The notes: a model not told the origin generated them from the sequence alone. Shown: positions 1 to 6,504, counted from the first letter of the stretch. The stretch: 6,504 nt of DNA from BNXB01 sp031548005 (GCA_031548005.1 JAVBRK010000076.1:1-6504), one strand, 5' to 3'. Numbers and translations are program-made.

Positions 1-560
1 CCTACAAGCAGGTCTGTGCCCGAGAAGTAGTACCGCTCATTGAAGGAATTAAGCAGCCTCTGCATGAAAGCCCAGTCGCTTTCCCGGTATTGTATCGCAA
101 AGTCGATATCACTTGTCCAGGCCGGTTTGAGCGTTTTGGTCAGGTTAAGTGTACCTCCGGTTATTTCTTCCAGTATCAGTTTCAGGTTGGTATTGGAAAA
201 GGTTTGCATCATTTTGCCCCGTTCCAGTTCAATGGTCGTGCTTTTACCTGTTAGCAGCACTCCGCCATGCAACCCGTCTTCGGCTATCATCCGCATATTG
301 GTTACTATTCCTGAAAATACATAGGCGTTGCCTTCATCGTCGCCATGCATCAGGTCGATGATCACTTTGGAATGCACCCATTGCAATTTCTGTTCGGGGG
401 TATTGAAAAACTGCGGGTCGAATGTCTTATAGTCGAGCAAAACCTCAAAATCATGGTGATTTCCCATTTCCTGGAAAATCTTCAACCGGATAAAATCGAC
501 CGGTTCTCCATCTACACTGACAATGGCTTTTACTTCTAACTTCCTGTTACTTGTTGCCAT
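1..560 (-). CDS. vgrG: VgrG (TssI), type VI secretion spike protein, N-terminal part only
   Basis: VgrG forms the trimeric spike on the Hcp tube of the type Vi secretion system and carries effectors into target cells. The minus-strand frame runs open from the ATG at 560 to the window edge, giving 186 complete codons. Visible landmarks of the gp27-like N-terminal half are VFSGIVTNMR (residues 81-90), a following HGGVLLTG strand, the ELERGKMMQTFSN segment (111-123) and DFAIQYRESDWAFMQRL (153-169), which matches the VgrG pattern QYrEsDxxFxxRL. The gp5-like beta-helix and any C-terminal effector domain lie outside the window. The start follows tssF by 56 bases on the same strand, so the two are probably co-transcribed. 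No Shine-Dalgarno sequence is evident, as is usual in Bacteroidota. A phage or extracellular-injection-system homologue is the alternative, but the TssF neighbour favours T6SS. Confidence 0.87.
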   Translation of the reverse strand, partial: MATSNRKLEVKAIVSVDGEPVDFIRLKIFQEMGNHHDFEVLLDYKTFDPQFFNTPEQKLQWVHSKVIIDLMHGDDEGNAYVFSGIVTNMRMIAEDGLHGGVLLTGKSTTIELERGKMMQTFSNTNLKLILEEITGGTLNLTKTLKPAWTSDIDFAIQYRESDWAFMQRLLNSFNERYYFSGTDLLV

Positions 561-616
561 AACGATATCGGGGTTATAATTTTATTTTCGTTGGTAGTTG
601 TGCGTTTATTTTGTAT

Positions 617-2452
617 TTATTCTTCTTCGACCAGTACCCTGAAATTGTACAGGTAGGGAGAGCGTTTTTCAAGTTCCAGTTTGAGTTCTCCCCGGGCAAC
701 CGGATCGTTCAGTATCGCTTTATATTCCTCCTGCGGTACAAGGCAAACGTCAATGGTACGGATAAGCCCTTCCTTTTGTTTATTGCTGCAGGCAATGCCC
801 CGGCGGACTTTTACGTGTTTTATTTTATCCGCATACTTATTGCGGCAGAAGTTCTCATAATCCATCGCGGAAAGCAATTGCCCGTGTGTGGTAAGTGAAA
901 GTTTGTAGGCAGCCAGCATATCGTCGTTCTTAGGGATTGCCTGTCCGTCCCGTGATGACTTGATCAACATGCAGGAATTTCTTTCCATGCCGACCGACAC
1001 AAGCGGATTGAGGATAGTCCCGTAAGGCATACCGTTACCCGATTCACAATTGGTAGTCCAGTAATTGGCATAAACATAAGGGTCTTCCTCCCGGCTGTCG
1101 ATGATAAGGTAGGTGGGTACTTCCATCAGTCCCGGATTGTTAGTGTGAAGTTTGCCCTTGATGGAGTTAATCTTAACTTCTATATCATTGACGGAGTTGC
1201 GGATATTGTCTAATTTCAAGGCGTTAAATACAGCCAGTTCGGTATGGAACAGGCTGATCATTTCTTCGACCAGCATGGAGAGATTCTTTGTGCTGAACCG
1301 TTCCAAACCGCCTTTTTTGAGGCTGTATGTTCCCCCGAACTCCTGTCCGGGAGAAACGTAGGGGATAAAATTGTATTGCCGTCCCTGGGAATCTTCGACA
1401 TTATCGACGGCAAAAAAATACTCTCCCGGGGTAACGTCCAGCGTAACGATGCCTGTCAGGCTTTTTGTCCTGTCGAGGGTAACGCTTTTCAGGTTCTTGT
1501 TGGAAACGGGGAAAGCGTTCAGGTGGATATTGATATCTTCCAGATCTTCTTTCTTAAAGAAAGGGGGGAAGGTGACTTTTATCCAGTATTGCGGTTCCAA
1601 ATCGTTGACTTTTTTGGGGAAAGAAAGTAGCAAATCTTCCGGGAAAGGTGATTTTTCAAGCGAAGCCGTGCGCACACCACCTGCAATATGCAGGAATTGC
1701 TTGCGGTACAAATCGGAAATTTCCTGATCGCTTGAGTTCAACGTGTTGTAATGCGAAAAGATACCGCCATGCCTTTGGGATGTCGGCTGGGATATTTCCC
1801 TGATACCTGTTGCCATCGGTATTTTCTGATCTCCTATATGCCATATTGTATGGCTAAGCAATTCGAATAAATCATAGCGGTGCAGGGTATTGGGAAAATC
1901 AATGTAAAAATGAATGCCTTCCAACGATTCGATTTCTTTATCCGATGTAAAGCCGATCCAGACGGTATTGTTCAAATCCTGGTTAAAAGCATTAGCTTGT
2001 GCAAAGAGATCTTTTTCCCCGTCTTTGCCTATCCTGTACAGGTTGCGCCGGCAGAGCAGGTATTCAATCTGGGCATTAACTAATTTTATCTGGTTGTTTA
2101 CAGGAGCGAATTGTATGGTTTTTAAGCCTTGTTTTGTGGCGGTATCGCTTAATTTGTCTGTATAAAACAGGGTTCGTTTATCAATTTCAAGGATGGAATC
2201 GGAAGGTTGCAGCTTAGCAACGGCATGGGCGGGCTTTGCTGCCGCTACACTGTCGGGTGTGAGGGCTGCCGCAATCTGGTGCAACATTCCTTCCCGTATA
2301 TCTTCGATCGCATTTTGATTTTCCCATATAAGTTCTGTAAAAACCTCGATCAGGCGTAAAATAAGAGGGTCTAACTGGTCGATGCTTTTAAGTTCCCAAA
2401 TGCGGATAGCGCTTTTTATTGCCTGTTGTCTGATTTTAGATTTAGAGGCCAT
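617..2452 (-). CDS. tssF: TssF, type VI secretion baseplate subunit (Bacteroidota type)
   Basis: TssF is a wedge component of the T6SS baseplate, on which the contractile sheath and Hcp tube assemble at the inner membrane. This 611-residue protein is in the usual size range for the family. The N-terminus has a helical segment with LDPLILRLIEVFTELIW (residues 28-44), then LTPDSVAAAKPAHAVAKLQP (64-83), which fits the family's conserved 'LTPD..p.hAi...P' region. Near the C-terminus, LTTHGQLLSAMDYENFC followed by KIKHVKVRRG resembles the baseplate gpJ-like motif of Bacteroidota TssF proteins. I chose the ATG at 2452 (MASKSKIRQQ). The frame stays open to 2566, but those 38 extra residues only translate the AT-rich leader (Phe, Ile, Tyr, Asn rich) and would cover the likely promoter. 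The stop is TAA at 617-619. It appears to be the first gene of a leftward operon continuing into vgrG. The family call rests on remembered motifs, not a search. Confidence 0.8.
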   Translation of the reverse strand: MASKSKIRQQAIKSAIRIWELKSIDQLDPLILRLIEVFTELIWENQNAIEDIREGMLHQIAAALTPDSVAAAKPAHAVAKLQPSDSILEIDKRTLFYTDKLSDTATKQGLKTIQFAPVNNQIKLVNAQIEYLLCRRNLYRIGKDGEKDLFAQANAFNQDLNNTVWIGFTSDKEIESLEGIHFYIDFPNTLHRYDLFELLSHTIWHIGDQKIPMATGIREISQPTSQRHGGIFSHYNTLNSSDQEISDLYRKQFLHIAGGVRTASLEKSPFPEDLLLSFPKKVNDLEPQYWIKVTFPPFFKKEDLEDINIHLNAFPVSNKNLKSVTLDRTKSLTGIVTLDVTPGEYFFAVDNVEDSQGRQYNFIPYVSPGQEFGGTYSLKKGGLERFSTKNLSMLVEEMISLFHTELAVFNALKLDNIRNSVNDIEVKINSIKGKLHTNNPGLMEVPTYLIIDSREEDPYVYANYWTTNCESGNGMPYGTILNPLVSVGMERNSCMLIKSSRDGQAIPKNDDMLAAYKLSLTTHGQLLSAMDYENFCRNKYADKIKHVKVRRGIACSNKQKEGLIRTIDVCLVPQEEYKAILNDPVARGELKLELEKRSPYLYNFRVLVEEE

Positions 2453-2484
2453 AAAGCAAAGTTTAATGTTATTATTAGAATTCA

Positions 2485-2519
2485 CAAATATATAAATATA
2501 TATTTTAAAATTAATCAAA
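2485..2519 (-). promoter_or_regulatory. Possible Bacteroidota-type promoter of the tssF operon
   Basis: On the minus strand, TATATTTG (complement of 2485-2492) fits the Bacteroidota -7 box TAnnTTTG. A TTTG (complement of 2516-2519) lies 23 bases upstream, a few bases longer than the usual spacing to a -33 box. Transcription would begin just before the tssF ATG at 2452, leaving a leader of roughly 25 bases. The surrounding DNA is so AT-rich that a chance match is quite possible. Confidence 0.35.
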
Positions 2520-2669
2520 TAAATACAATAAAAAACAAAAAAAATATTATAAAATACAAATAACACGCTGATATTAAACGAATTATTTTTTAATCATTTA
2601 AATTCAAATTCATATTGAATATAACTGTTGGTTTTCAAATAAGGTTATACATACATTAAAGGAATTTTT

Positions 2670-2713
2670 GCTACTTTTTATTCCGGTCATTAAAAAGTCA
2701 TGGAGAAAGTAGC
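2670..2713. repeat. Inverted repeat GCTACTTT / AAAGTAGC
   Basis: A perfect 8-base inverted pair, GCTACTTT (2670-2677) and AAAGTAGC (2706-2713), encloses 28 bases. Immediately next to it a short hairpin, CGGAA-AAC-TTCCG (2717-2729), can form. The repeat sits at the change from the AT-rich leader to the more balanced patch. There is no T-run that would make it a plain terminator in either direction. It may be an operator, an element end, or chance. Confidence 0.35.
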
Positions 2714-3035
2714 GGGCGGAAAACTTCCGAATCAATGCCTGACAGTTCTACATTTTGGGTTTCAGCCACCATTCAATTGTGTGGGCGCAAATTTATAACG
2801 CAACTGAAAGAAAATCAGACATTTCATAATCTCGTCCACTACAATCCAGTTTACGGAATTTTAATCTATAACTCACTAATAATCACTGGGGAGGTAAGAC
2901 TCACAGGAAAGAGGATCGTCAAAGTCAGGAAGAACATTTTCCCAGAAGACGCCATTCGCCCGGGAAATAAAAAATTTATGGATCGTGAGTAAATATTTAT
3001 TAAATAACTTGGAAAAAAGAAAAGAAAACGAGGTG

Positions 3036-3110
3036 TGAACTGTGCTGGACTCGAACCAGCGACCCCTACCCTGTCAAGGTAATGCTCTGAACCAACTGAG
3101 CTAACAGTCC
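3036..3110 (-). tRNA. tRNA-Val (anticodon GAC)
   Basis: A full 75-nucleotide cloverleaf can be folded by eye on the minus strand. The acceptor stem GGACTGT pairs with ACAGTTC with one G-U pair. The D arm is GCTC-loop-GAGC with the expected GTTGG in the loop. The anticodon arm is TTACC-TTGACAG-GGTAG, with U33 followed by GAC, which reads valine codons GUC and GUU. The variable loop has 5 bases, and the T arm is GCTGG-TTCGAGT-CCAGC. The discriminator base is A and the 3' CCA is not encoded, so it must be added by the CCA-adding enzyme. A T-rich tract follows on the minus strand (about 3030 down to 3012) without a clear hairpin. It is transcribed divergently from lysS. Confidence 0.96.
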
Positions 3111-3131
3111 TGCTATCATTGTTTGCGCGAA

Positions 3132-3139
3132 CAAAGGTA
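3132..3139 (-). promoter_or_regulatory. -7 box of the tRNA-Val promoter
   Basis: The minus strand reads TACCTTTG here, an exact match to the Bacteroidota -7 consensus TAnnTTTG. It ends 21 bases before the first base of the tRNA, which leaves room for a short 5' leader removed by RNase P. No good TTTG -33 box is seen at the usual distance, so only the -7 element is marked. Confidence 0.5.
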
Positions 3140-3157
3140 ACACTTTTTTGCAGATCA

Positions 3158-3190
3158 TTCGTATAAATATGCTTTTTTATGATAACTTTG
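3158..3190 (+). promoter_or_regulatory. Promoter of the lysS-gpsA(-pgi) cluster
   Basis: TAACTTTG (3183-3190) matches the Bacteroidota -7 box TAnnTTTG exactly. TTCG (3158-3161), one base off the TTTG -33 box, lies 21 bases upstream. The start codon of lysS follows 22 bases after the -7 box, so the 5' leader would be only about 15 bases. It faces away from the tRNA-Val promoter within the same 102-base gap. Confidence 0.5.
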
Positions 3191-3212
3191 CAGAAAATTA
3201 GTAAAAAACAGT

Positions 3213-4760
3213 ATGAGTATACACGAACTGAGCGAACAGGAAATATTTCGCCGTAATAGCCTTGAAAGTTTGCGTAATCTGGGTATCGACCCCTACCCTG
3301 CAAATGAATATAACGTAACAGCCTATTCTACAGATATCAAATCCGGATTCCAGGACGAAACTCCCAAGCGTGAAGTCGCTGTTGCCGGACGGATCATGAC
3401 CCGCCGCATCATGGGAAAAGCCGCATTCATGGAATTGCAGGACTCCAAAGGAAGAATTCAGATCTATATATCCCGCGACGATATTTGTCCGGGAGAAGAC
3501 AAGGAACTTTATAATACCGTATTCAAAAAACTACTGGATATCGGCGATTTTGTAGGCATTAAAGGTTATGTTTTCCGGACGCAAATGGGAGAAATATCGG
3601 TGCACGCCGAAGAACTGACCATTCTGGCCAAGTCCCTGCGTCCGCTCCCCATCGTGAAATATAAAGACGGCGTTGCTTACGACGCTTTTGAAGATCCCGA
3701 AATGCGTTATCGCCAACGTTATGTCGACCTGGTCGTAAATGAAGGGATCAAGGATATTTTCGTAAAACGTACGAAGATATTCAACTCCATGCGTGAATTT
3801 TTCAATTCAAAAGGATATATCGAAGTCGATACTCCTGTATTGCAAAGTATTCCGGGAGGAGCTTCCGCACGTCCGTTTATCACTCACCACAATGCATTGG
3901 ATATTCCATTATACCTTCGTATTGCAAACGAATTATACCTCAAAAGGCTGATCGTAGGCGGATTTGAAGGCGTTTATGAGTTCTCCCGCAACTTCCGTAA
4001 CGAAGGAATGGACCGCACTCACAACCCGGAATTTACTTGTATGGAGATCTATGTTTCCTACAAAGATTACAACTGGATGATGGACATGACCGAAAAGATG
4101 CTGGAAAAGATCTGTATGGATGTACATGGCACTACAGAAGTAAAAGTCGGGGACCATACCATCAGTTTCAAGGCTCCTTACCGCCGGGTATCCATGATCG
4201 ACGCCATCAAGGAAAATACAGGGATTGATATCGCCGGCATGAATGAGGATCAACTGCGTGAAGTTTGTAAACAATTGCATGTAGAGCAAGATAACACGAT
4301 GGGTAAAGGAAAACTCATCGATGAAATTTTCGGTGAGAAATGCGAAGGAAAATACATCCAACCCACGTTTATCATCGACTATCCGAAAGAAATGTCGCCC
4401 CTGACCAAAATACACCGGAATAACCCCGACCTGACCGAGCGCTTCGAGTTAATGATTAACGGAAAAGAAGTAGCCAACGCTTATTCGGAACTGAACGATC
4501 CGATCGACCAGCGGGAACGCTTCGAAGACCAGCTTAAGCTCTCTGAAAAAGGAGACGATGAAGCGATGTTCATCGACCAGGACTTCCTGCGTGCGCTCGA
4601 ATACGGAATGCCTCCCACATCCGGCATGGGAATCGGTATGGACCGTCTGGTCATGTTATTGACAGAACAGGTTTCCATCCAGGAAGTCCTGTTTTTCCCG
4701 CAAATGCGTCCGGAAAAAGTACAGAAGAAAGAAGAAGAAGAAGAGATCAAATCCGAATAA
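3213..4760 (+). CDS. lysS: Lysyl-tRNA synthetase, class II
   Basis: LysS charges tRNA-Lys with lysine in the cytoplasm, using ATP. The 515-residue protein has the class II layout. An N-terminal OB-fold for anticodon binding spans about residues 55-140 (VAVAGRIMTRRIMGKAAFME). Motif 1 is near 194-212 (GYIEVDTPVLQSIPGGASARP follows the helix). Motif 2 spans 253-279, with the FRNEG signature at 261-265 and HNPEFT at 270-275. Motif 3 is GMGIGMDR (471-478). The start MSIHELSEQEIFRRNSL matches the N-terminus I recall for Bacteroides LysS, and no better start exists upstream. The length is close to the E. coli enzyme but about 60 residues shorter than my memory of Bacteroides LysS (about 576), which has an additional C-terminal segment. 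Here the conserved core ends at FFPQMRPEKV and is followed by KKEEEEEIKSE. It is the first gene of a rightward cluster, with gpsA starting 3 bases after its stop. Confidence 0.98.
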   Translation: MSIHELSEQEIFRRNSLESLRNLGIDPYPANEYNVTAYSTDIKSGFQDETPKREVAVAGRIMTRRIMGKAAFMELQDSKGRIQIYISRDDICPGEDKELYNTVFKKLLDIGDFVGIKGYVFRTQMGEISVHAEELTILAKSLRPLPIVKYKDGVAYDAFEDPEMRYRQRYVDLVVNEGIKDIFVKRTKIFNSMREFFNSKGYIEVDTPVLQSIPGGASARPFITHHNALDIPLYLRIANELYLKRLIVGGFEGVYEFSRNFRNEGMDRTHNPEFTCMEIYVSYKDYNWMMDMTEKMLEKICMDVHGTTEVKVGDHTISFKAPYRRVSMIDAIKENTGIDIAGMNEDQLREVCKQLHVEQDNTMGKGKLIDEIFGEKCEGKYIQPTFIIDYPKEMSPLTKIHRNNPDLTERFELMINGKEVANAYSELNDPIDQRERFEDQLKLSEKGDDEAMFIDQDFLRALEYGMPPTSGMGIGMDRLVMLLTEQVSIQEVLFFPQMRPEKVQKKEEEEEIKSE

Positions 4761-4763
4761 AAA

Positions 4764-5768
4764 ATGTCAGTCATGCCAATACCCGGAAAAATTGCAGTTA
4801 TGGGTGGCGGAAGCTGGGCAACCGCAATCGCCAAGATCATGTCGATGACGCAAACCAATTTCAATTGGTACATGCGCCGGCCGGAACAAATCGAAGAGAT
4901 CAGAAAATACGGACACAATCCTTCATACCTCACCGGCGTCAAATTCAATGTCGAGAATATTAAATTCTACGATAATATCAACCAGGTGGTCAAAGATTCA
5001 GACACCCTGATCTTTGCAACCCCCTCGCCTTTTCTGAAGCAGCATTTGAAAAAGCTGAAAAACCCAATGCAGAACAAGACTATCGTTTCGGCCATCAAAG
5101 GGATTGTCCCGGACGAAAACATGCTGGTATCCGATTATTTCACTAATTTTTATAATATCCCTGCCGAAAACATTGCTGTATTAGGAGGCCCATGCCATGC
5201 AGAAGAAGTAGCATTGGAACGGCTTTCTTATCTGAGCATTACCTGCCCCAATGAAGACAATGCCCGGGCTATTGCCGGCGCTTTTACCACACACTTTGTA
5301 AAAACATCGACCAGTAACGATGTTACCGGAGTGGAATATGCTTCGGTATTGAAAAACGTGTATGCCATCGTATCGGGAATTTGCCACGGCTTAAAATACG
5401 GCGATAATTTCCAGGCAATCCTGATCTCCAATTCCATCCTCGAAATGGAGCGCTTTCTTCACGCCACCAGTCCGGTGGAGCGTAATATCTGCGACTCCGC
5501 CTATTTAGGCGATTTGCTGGTTACCGCCTATTCCCGGTTCAGCCGCAACCGGATTTTCGGAACCATGATCGGAAAAGGATACTCGGTTAAAACAGCACAG
5601 ATAGAAATGGAAATGATTGCCGAAGGCTACTTCGGAACCAAGTGTATCAAAGAAATCAACGAACAGTATCAAGTGGATATGCCCATCCTGGAAACGGTCT
5701 ATTCGATTCTGTATGAAAGGAAATCACCGGTAACCGCCATCCGGAAATTAACAGAAACATTCAAATAA
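4764..5768 (+). CDS. gpsA: Glycerol-3-phosphate dehydrogenase [NAD(P)+]
   Basis: GpsA reduces dihydroxyacetone phosphate to sn-glycerol 3-phosphate in the cytoplasm, supplying the backbone for phospholipids. At 334 residues it is of normal family size. The Rossmann nucleotide-binding loop is GGGSWATA (14-21), and the conserved AIKGI is at 110-114. GGPCHAEEVA (141-150) corresponds to the family's GPSFAxE region. The probable catalytic lysine is K197 in SVLKNVYAI. GDLLVT (249-254) and SRN (260-262) bind substrate and cofactor in known homologues. The Ala in the third motif position of the loop and the PCH in place of PSF are, as I recall, normal for Bacteroidales. The ATG at 4764 lies 3 bases after the lysS stop; a second ATG at 4773 (MPIPGKIAVMG) is equally plausible and would shorten the protein by 3 residues. 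Translational coupling with lysS is likely. Confidence 0.97.
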   Translation: MSVMPIPGKIAVMGGGSWATAIAKIMSMTQTNFNWYMRRPEQIEEIRKYGHNPSYLTGVKFNVENIKFYDNINQVVKDSDTLIFATPSPFLKQHLKKLKNPMQNKTIVSAIKGIVPDENMLVSDYFTNFYNIPAENIAVLGGPCHAEEVALERLSYLSITCPNEDNARAIAGAFTTHFVKTSTSNDVTGVEYASVLKNVYAIVSGICHGLKYGDNFQAILISNSILEMERFLHATSPVERNICDSAYLGDLLVTAYSRFSRNRIFGTMIGKGYSVKTAQIEMEMIAEGYFGTKCIKEINEQYQVDMPILETVYSILYERKSPVTAIRKLTETFK

Positions 5769-5788
5769 AACACCATAAGGCATTAGAA

Positions 5789-5844
5789 TTATATGAAACG
5801 GGCATGTACTGTATATAAAAAATGAACGTACGAGTTCCATATGA
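5789..5844 (+). other. Imperfect stem-loop between gpsA and pgi
   Basis: In the 101-base gap, ATATGAAAC (5791-5799) pairs with GTTCCATAT (5834-5842) at 8 of 9 positions, extended outward by a T-G and a T-A pair. An inner GTAC/GTAC stem (5806-5809 with 5828-5831) sits beneath an 18-base loop. It is followed by A-rich rather than T-rich DNA, so it does not look like an intrinsic terminator. It could be a processing or mRNA-stability element between gpsA and pgi. No TAnnTTTG promoter is seen in the gap. Confidence 0.3.
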
Positions 5845-5869
5845 CCTTTAAAATAAAATTACGTACAAT

Positions 5870-6504
5870 ATGAAAACAATTGCATTAGACATCAGCAAAG
5901 CATTGGGGATCATTACCCGGGAGCAGGTTTTTGCACGGGAACAACAAGTAAAAGCATGTATCGCTGCATTGCATCATAAATCAGGAAAAGGGAACGATTT
6001 TCTGGGTTGGCTGCACCTGCCCTCCTCCATCACCGAAGCAGAAATAGCAGATATACAGTCCACAGCCAATCATTTGAGGAGTAAATGTGAAGTGGTAGTT
6101 GTGGTTGGAATCGGAGGAAGTTACCTCGGAGCAAAAGCTGTAATCGACGCCATCTCCGGAAGTTTCGACCAACTCGCTTCCGATCGTAAAAATCCGGTGA
6201 TCGTTTACGCAGGACATAATATCGGTGAAGATTATCTTTACGAACTATCCGGATTTCTGAAGCATAAGAAATTCGGAATCATCAATATTTCCAAATCCGG
6301 AACCACTACCGAGCCCGCTTTGGCTTTCCGTATCCTGAAAAAACAACTTGAAGATACCGTTGGAAAAGCCGGAGCCAAAGATCTGATCGTGGCCATTACC
6401 GATAAAGCGCGTGGTGCACTGCGTACCCTGGCAACCAAAGAAGGCTATAAAACTTTTATCATTCCCGATGATGTGGGCGGACGTTACTCGGTGCTTACCC
6501 CGGT
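5870..6504 (+). CDS. pgi: Glucose-6-phosphate isomerase, N-terminal part only
   Basis: Pgi interconverts glucose 6-phosphate and fructose 6-phosphate in glycolysis and gluconeogenesis, in the cytoplasm. The frame is open from the ATG at 5870 to the right edge, giving 211 complete codons of a protein that usually has about 445 residues in the short bacterial form. Key segments are GNDFLGWLHLPSSI (41-54), GIGGSYLGAKA (80-90) and the sugar-phosphate-binding SKSGTTTEPA (141-150). DDVGGRYSVLTP (200-211) is the first PGI family signature. The sequence after MKTIALDISKALG aligns with the Bacteroides-type Pgi N-terminus I remember. It follows gpsA by 101 bases on the same strand, a gene order shared with Bacteroides. 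No separate promoter is obvious, so read-through from lysS-gpsA is likely. Confidence 0.97.
   Translation, partial: MKTIALDISKALGIITREQVFAREQQVKACIAALHHKSGKGNDFLGWLHLPSSITEAEIADIQSTANHLRSKCEVVVVVGIGGSYLGAKAVIDAISGSFDQLASDRKNPVIVYAGHNIGEDYLYELSGFLKHKKFGIINISKSGTTTEPALAFRILKKQLEDTVGKAGAKDLIVAITDKARGALRTLATKEGYKTFIIPDDVGGRYSVLTP

Larger units (their letters stand above)
2453..3035. other. 583-base region with no convincing gene between tssF and tRNA-Val
   Basis: Two parts differ in composition. From 2453 to about 2690 the DNA is extremely AT-rich, with long A and T runs, and holds the possible tssF promoter. From about 2700 to 2980 composition is more balanced, with GC-rich patches near 2711-2729 and 2890-2965. 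An 85-codon plus-strand frame (2735-2992) is open, but it has no promoter, no ribosome site and no family resemblance I recognise. On the minus strand, a 24-codon frame (2698-2772, MVAETQNVELSGIDSEVFRP and on) is coding-like but short. The stretch could be the remnant of a gene or mobile element, or an unrecognised RNA; I cannot assign it. After 2990 it turns AT-rich again towards the tRNA 3' end. Confidence 0.6.

Noticed and set aside
1244..1630. 128-codon plus-strand frame inside tssF
   Set aside because: It is a shadow of the tssF reading frame on the other strand.
2453..2566. 38-residue N-terminal extension of TssF from an upstream ATG at 2566
   Set aside because: The extension only translates extremely AT-rich DNA containing a candidate promoter; the protein from 2452 begins with a normal soluble helix and matches the family from there.
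2735..2992. 85-codon plus-strand frame as a gene
   Set aside because: There is no recognisable domain, promoter or ribosome site, and it lies in an unassigned patch; kept only as part of the gap description.
3036..3110. tRNA-Asp (GTC) as the identity of the tRNA
   Set aside because: GTC is visible only on the plus strand; the gene folds on the minus strand, where the 7-base loop TTGACAG gives anticodon GAC (valine).
2866..3303. 145-codon minus-strand frame
   Set aside because: It runs straight through the tRNA-Val gene and into the lysS 5' end, so it is a chance frame.
3933..4415. 160-codon minus-strand frame inside lysS
   Set aside because: It is antisense to well-conserved LysS catalytic-core sequence and has no independent support.
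5793..5825. 10-codon leader peptide (MKRACTVYKK) before pgi
   Set aside because: It is very short, has no codon run pointing to attenuation and no terminator pair behind it.
1..6504. CRISPR array, insertion sequence with transposase, or riboswitch
   Set aside because: No regularly spaced repeats, no transposase frame and no recognisable aptamer were found on either strand.

Overview
The window looks like chromosomal DNA of a Bacteroidota member, most likely order Bacteroidales. Three things suggest this. The lysS-gpsA-pgi gene order and the protein sequences are of Bacteroides type. There are no strong Shine-Dalgarno sequences before the starts. Two of the three candidate promoters found carry a clear TAnnTTTG -7 box directly before a well-supported gene; the third lies before tssF and is weaker. 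I cannot name a genus or species.

Layout. Positions 1-2452 hold two minus-strand genes of a type VI secretion system of the Bacteroidota kind (T6SS subtype iii): tssF, a baseplate wedge subunit, followed downstream by vgrG (tssI), the spike, which is cut by the left edge. Positions 2453-3035 hold no convincing gene. This stretch has a very AT-rich leader with a possible tssF promoter, then a patch of more balanced composition with an inverted repeat. A tRNA-Val(GAC) gene on the minus strand lies at 3036-3110. A 102-base divergent promoter region separates it from the plus-strand housekeeping cluster: lysS (lysyl-tRNA synthetase), gpsA (glycerol-3-phosphate dehydrogenase) only 3 bases later, and pgi (glucose-6-phosphate isomerase) after a 101-base gap and cut by the right edge.

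How it works together. The left third is one end of an antibacterial or contractile secretion locus transcribed leftward, out of the window. The right half is core metabolism and translation, transcribed rightward. The join lies between tssF and the 3' end of the tRNA gene, a common kind of place for acquired DNA to sit, but no integrase or duplicated tRNA end is visible here. The most notable oddities are the short LysS, which lacks the C-terminal extension I recall for Bacteroides LysS and ends in a glutamate-rich tail, and the unassigned patch at the T6SS/housekeeping boundary. I found no clearly new system in this window.
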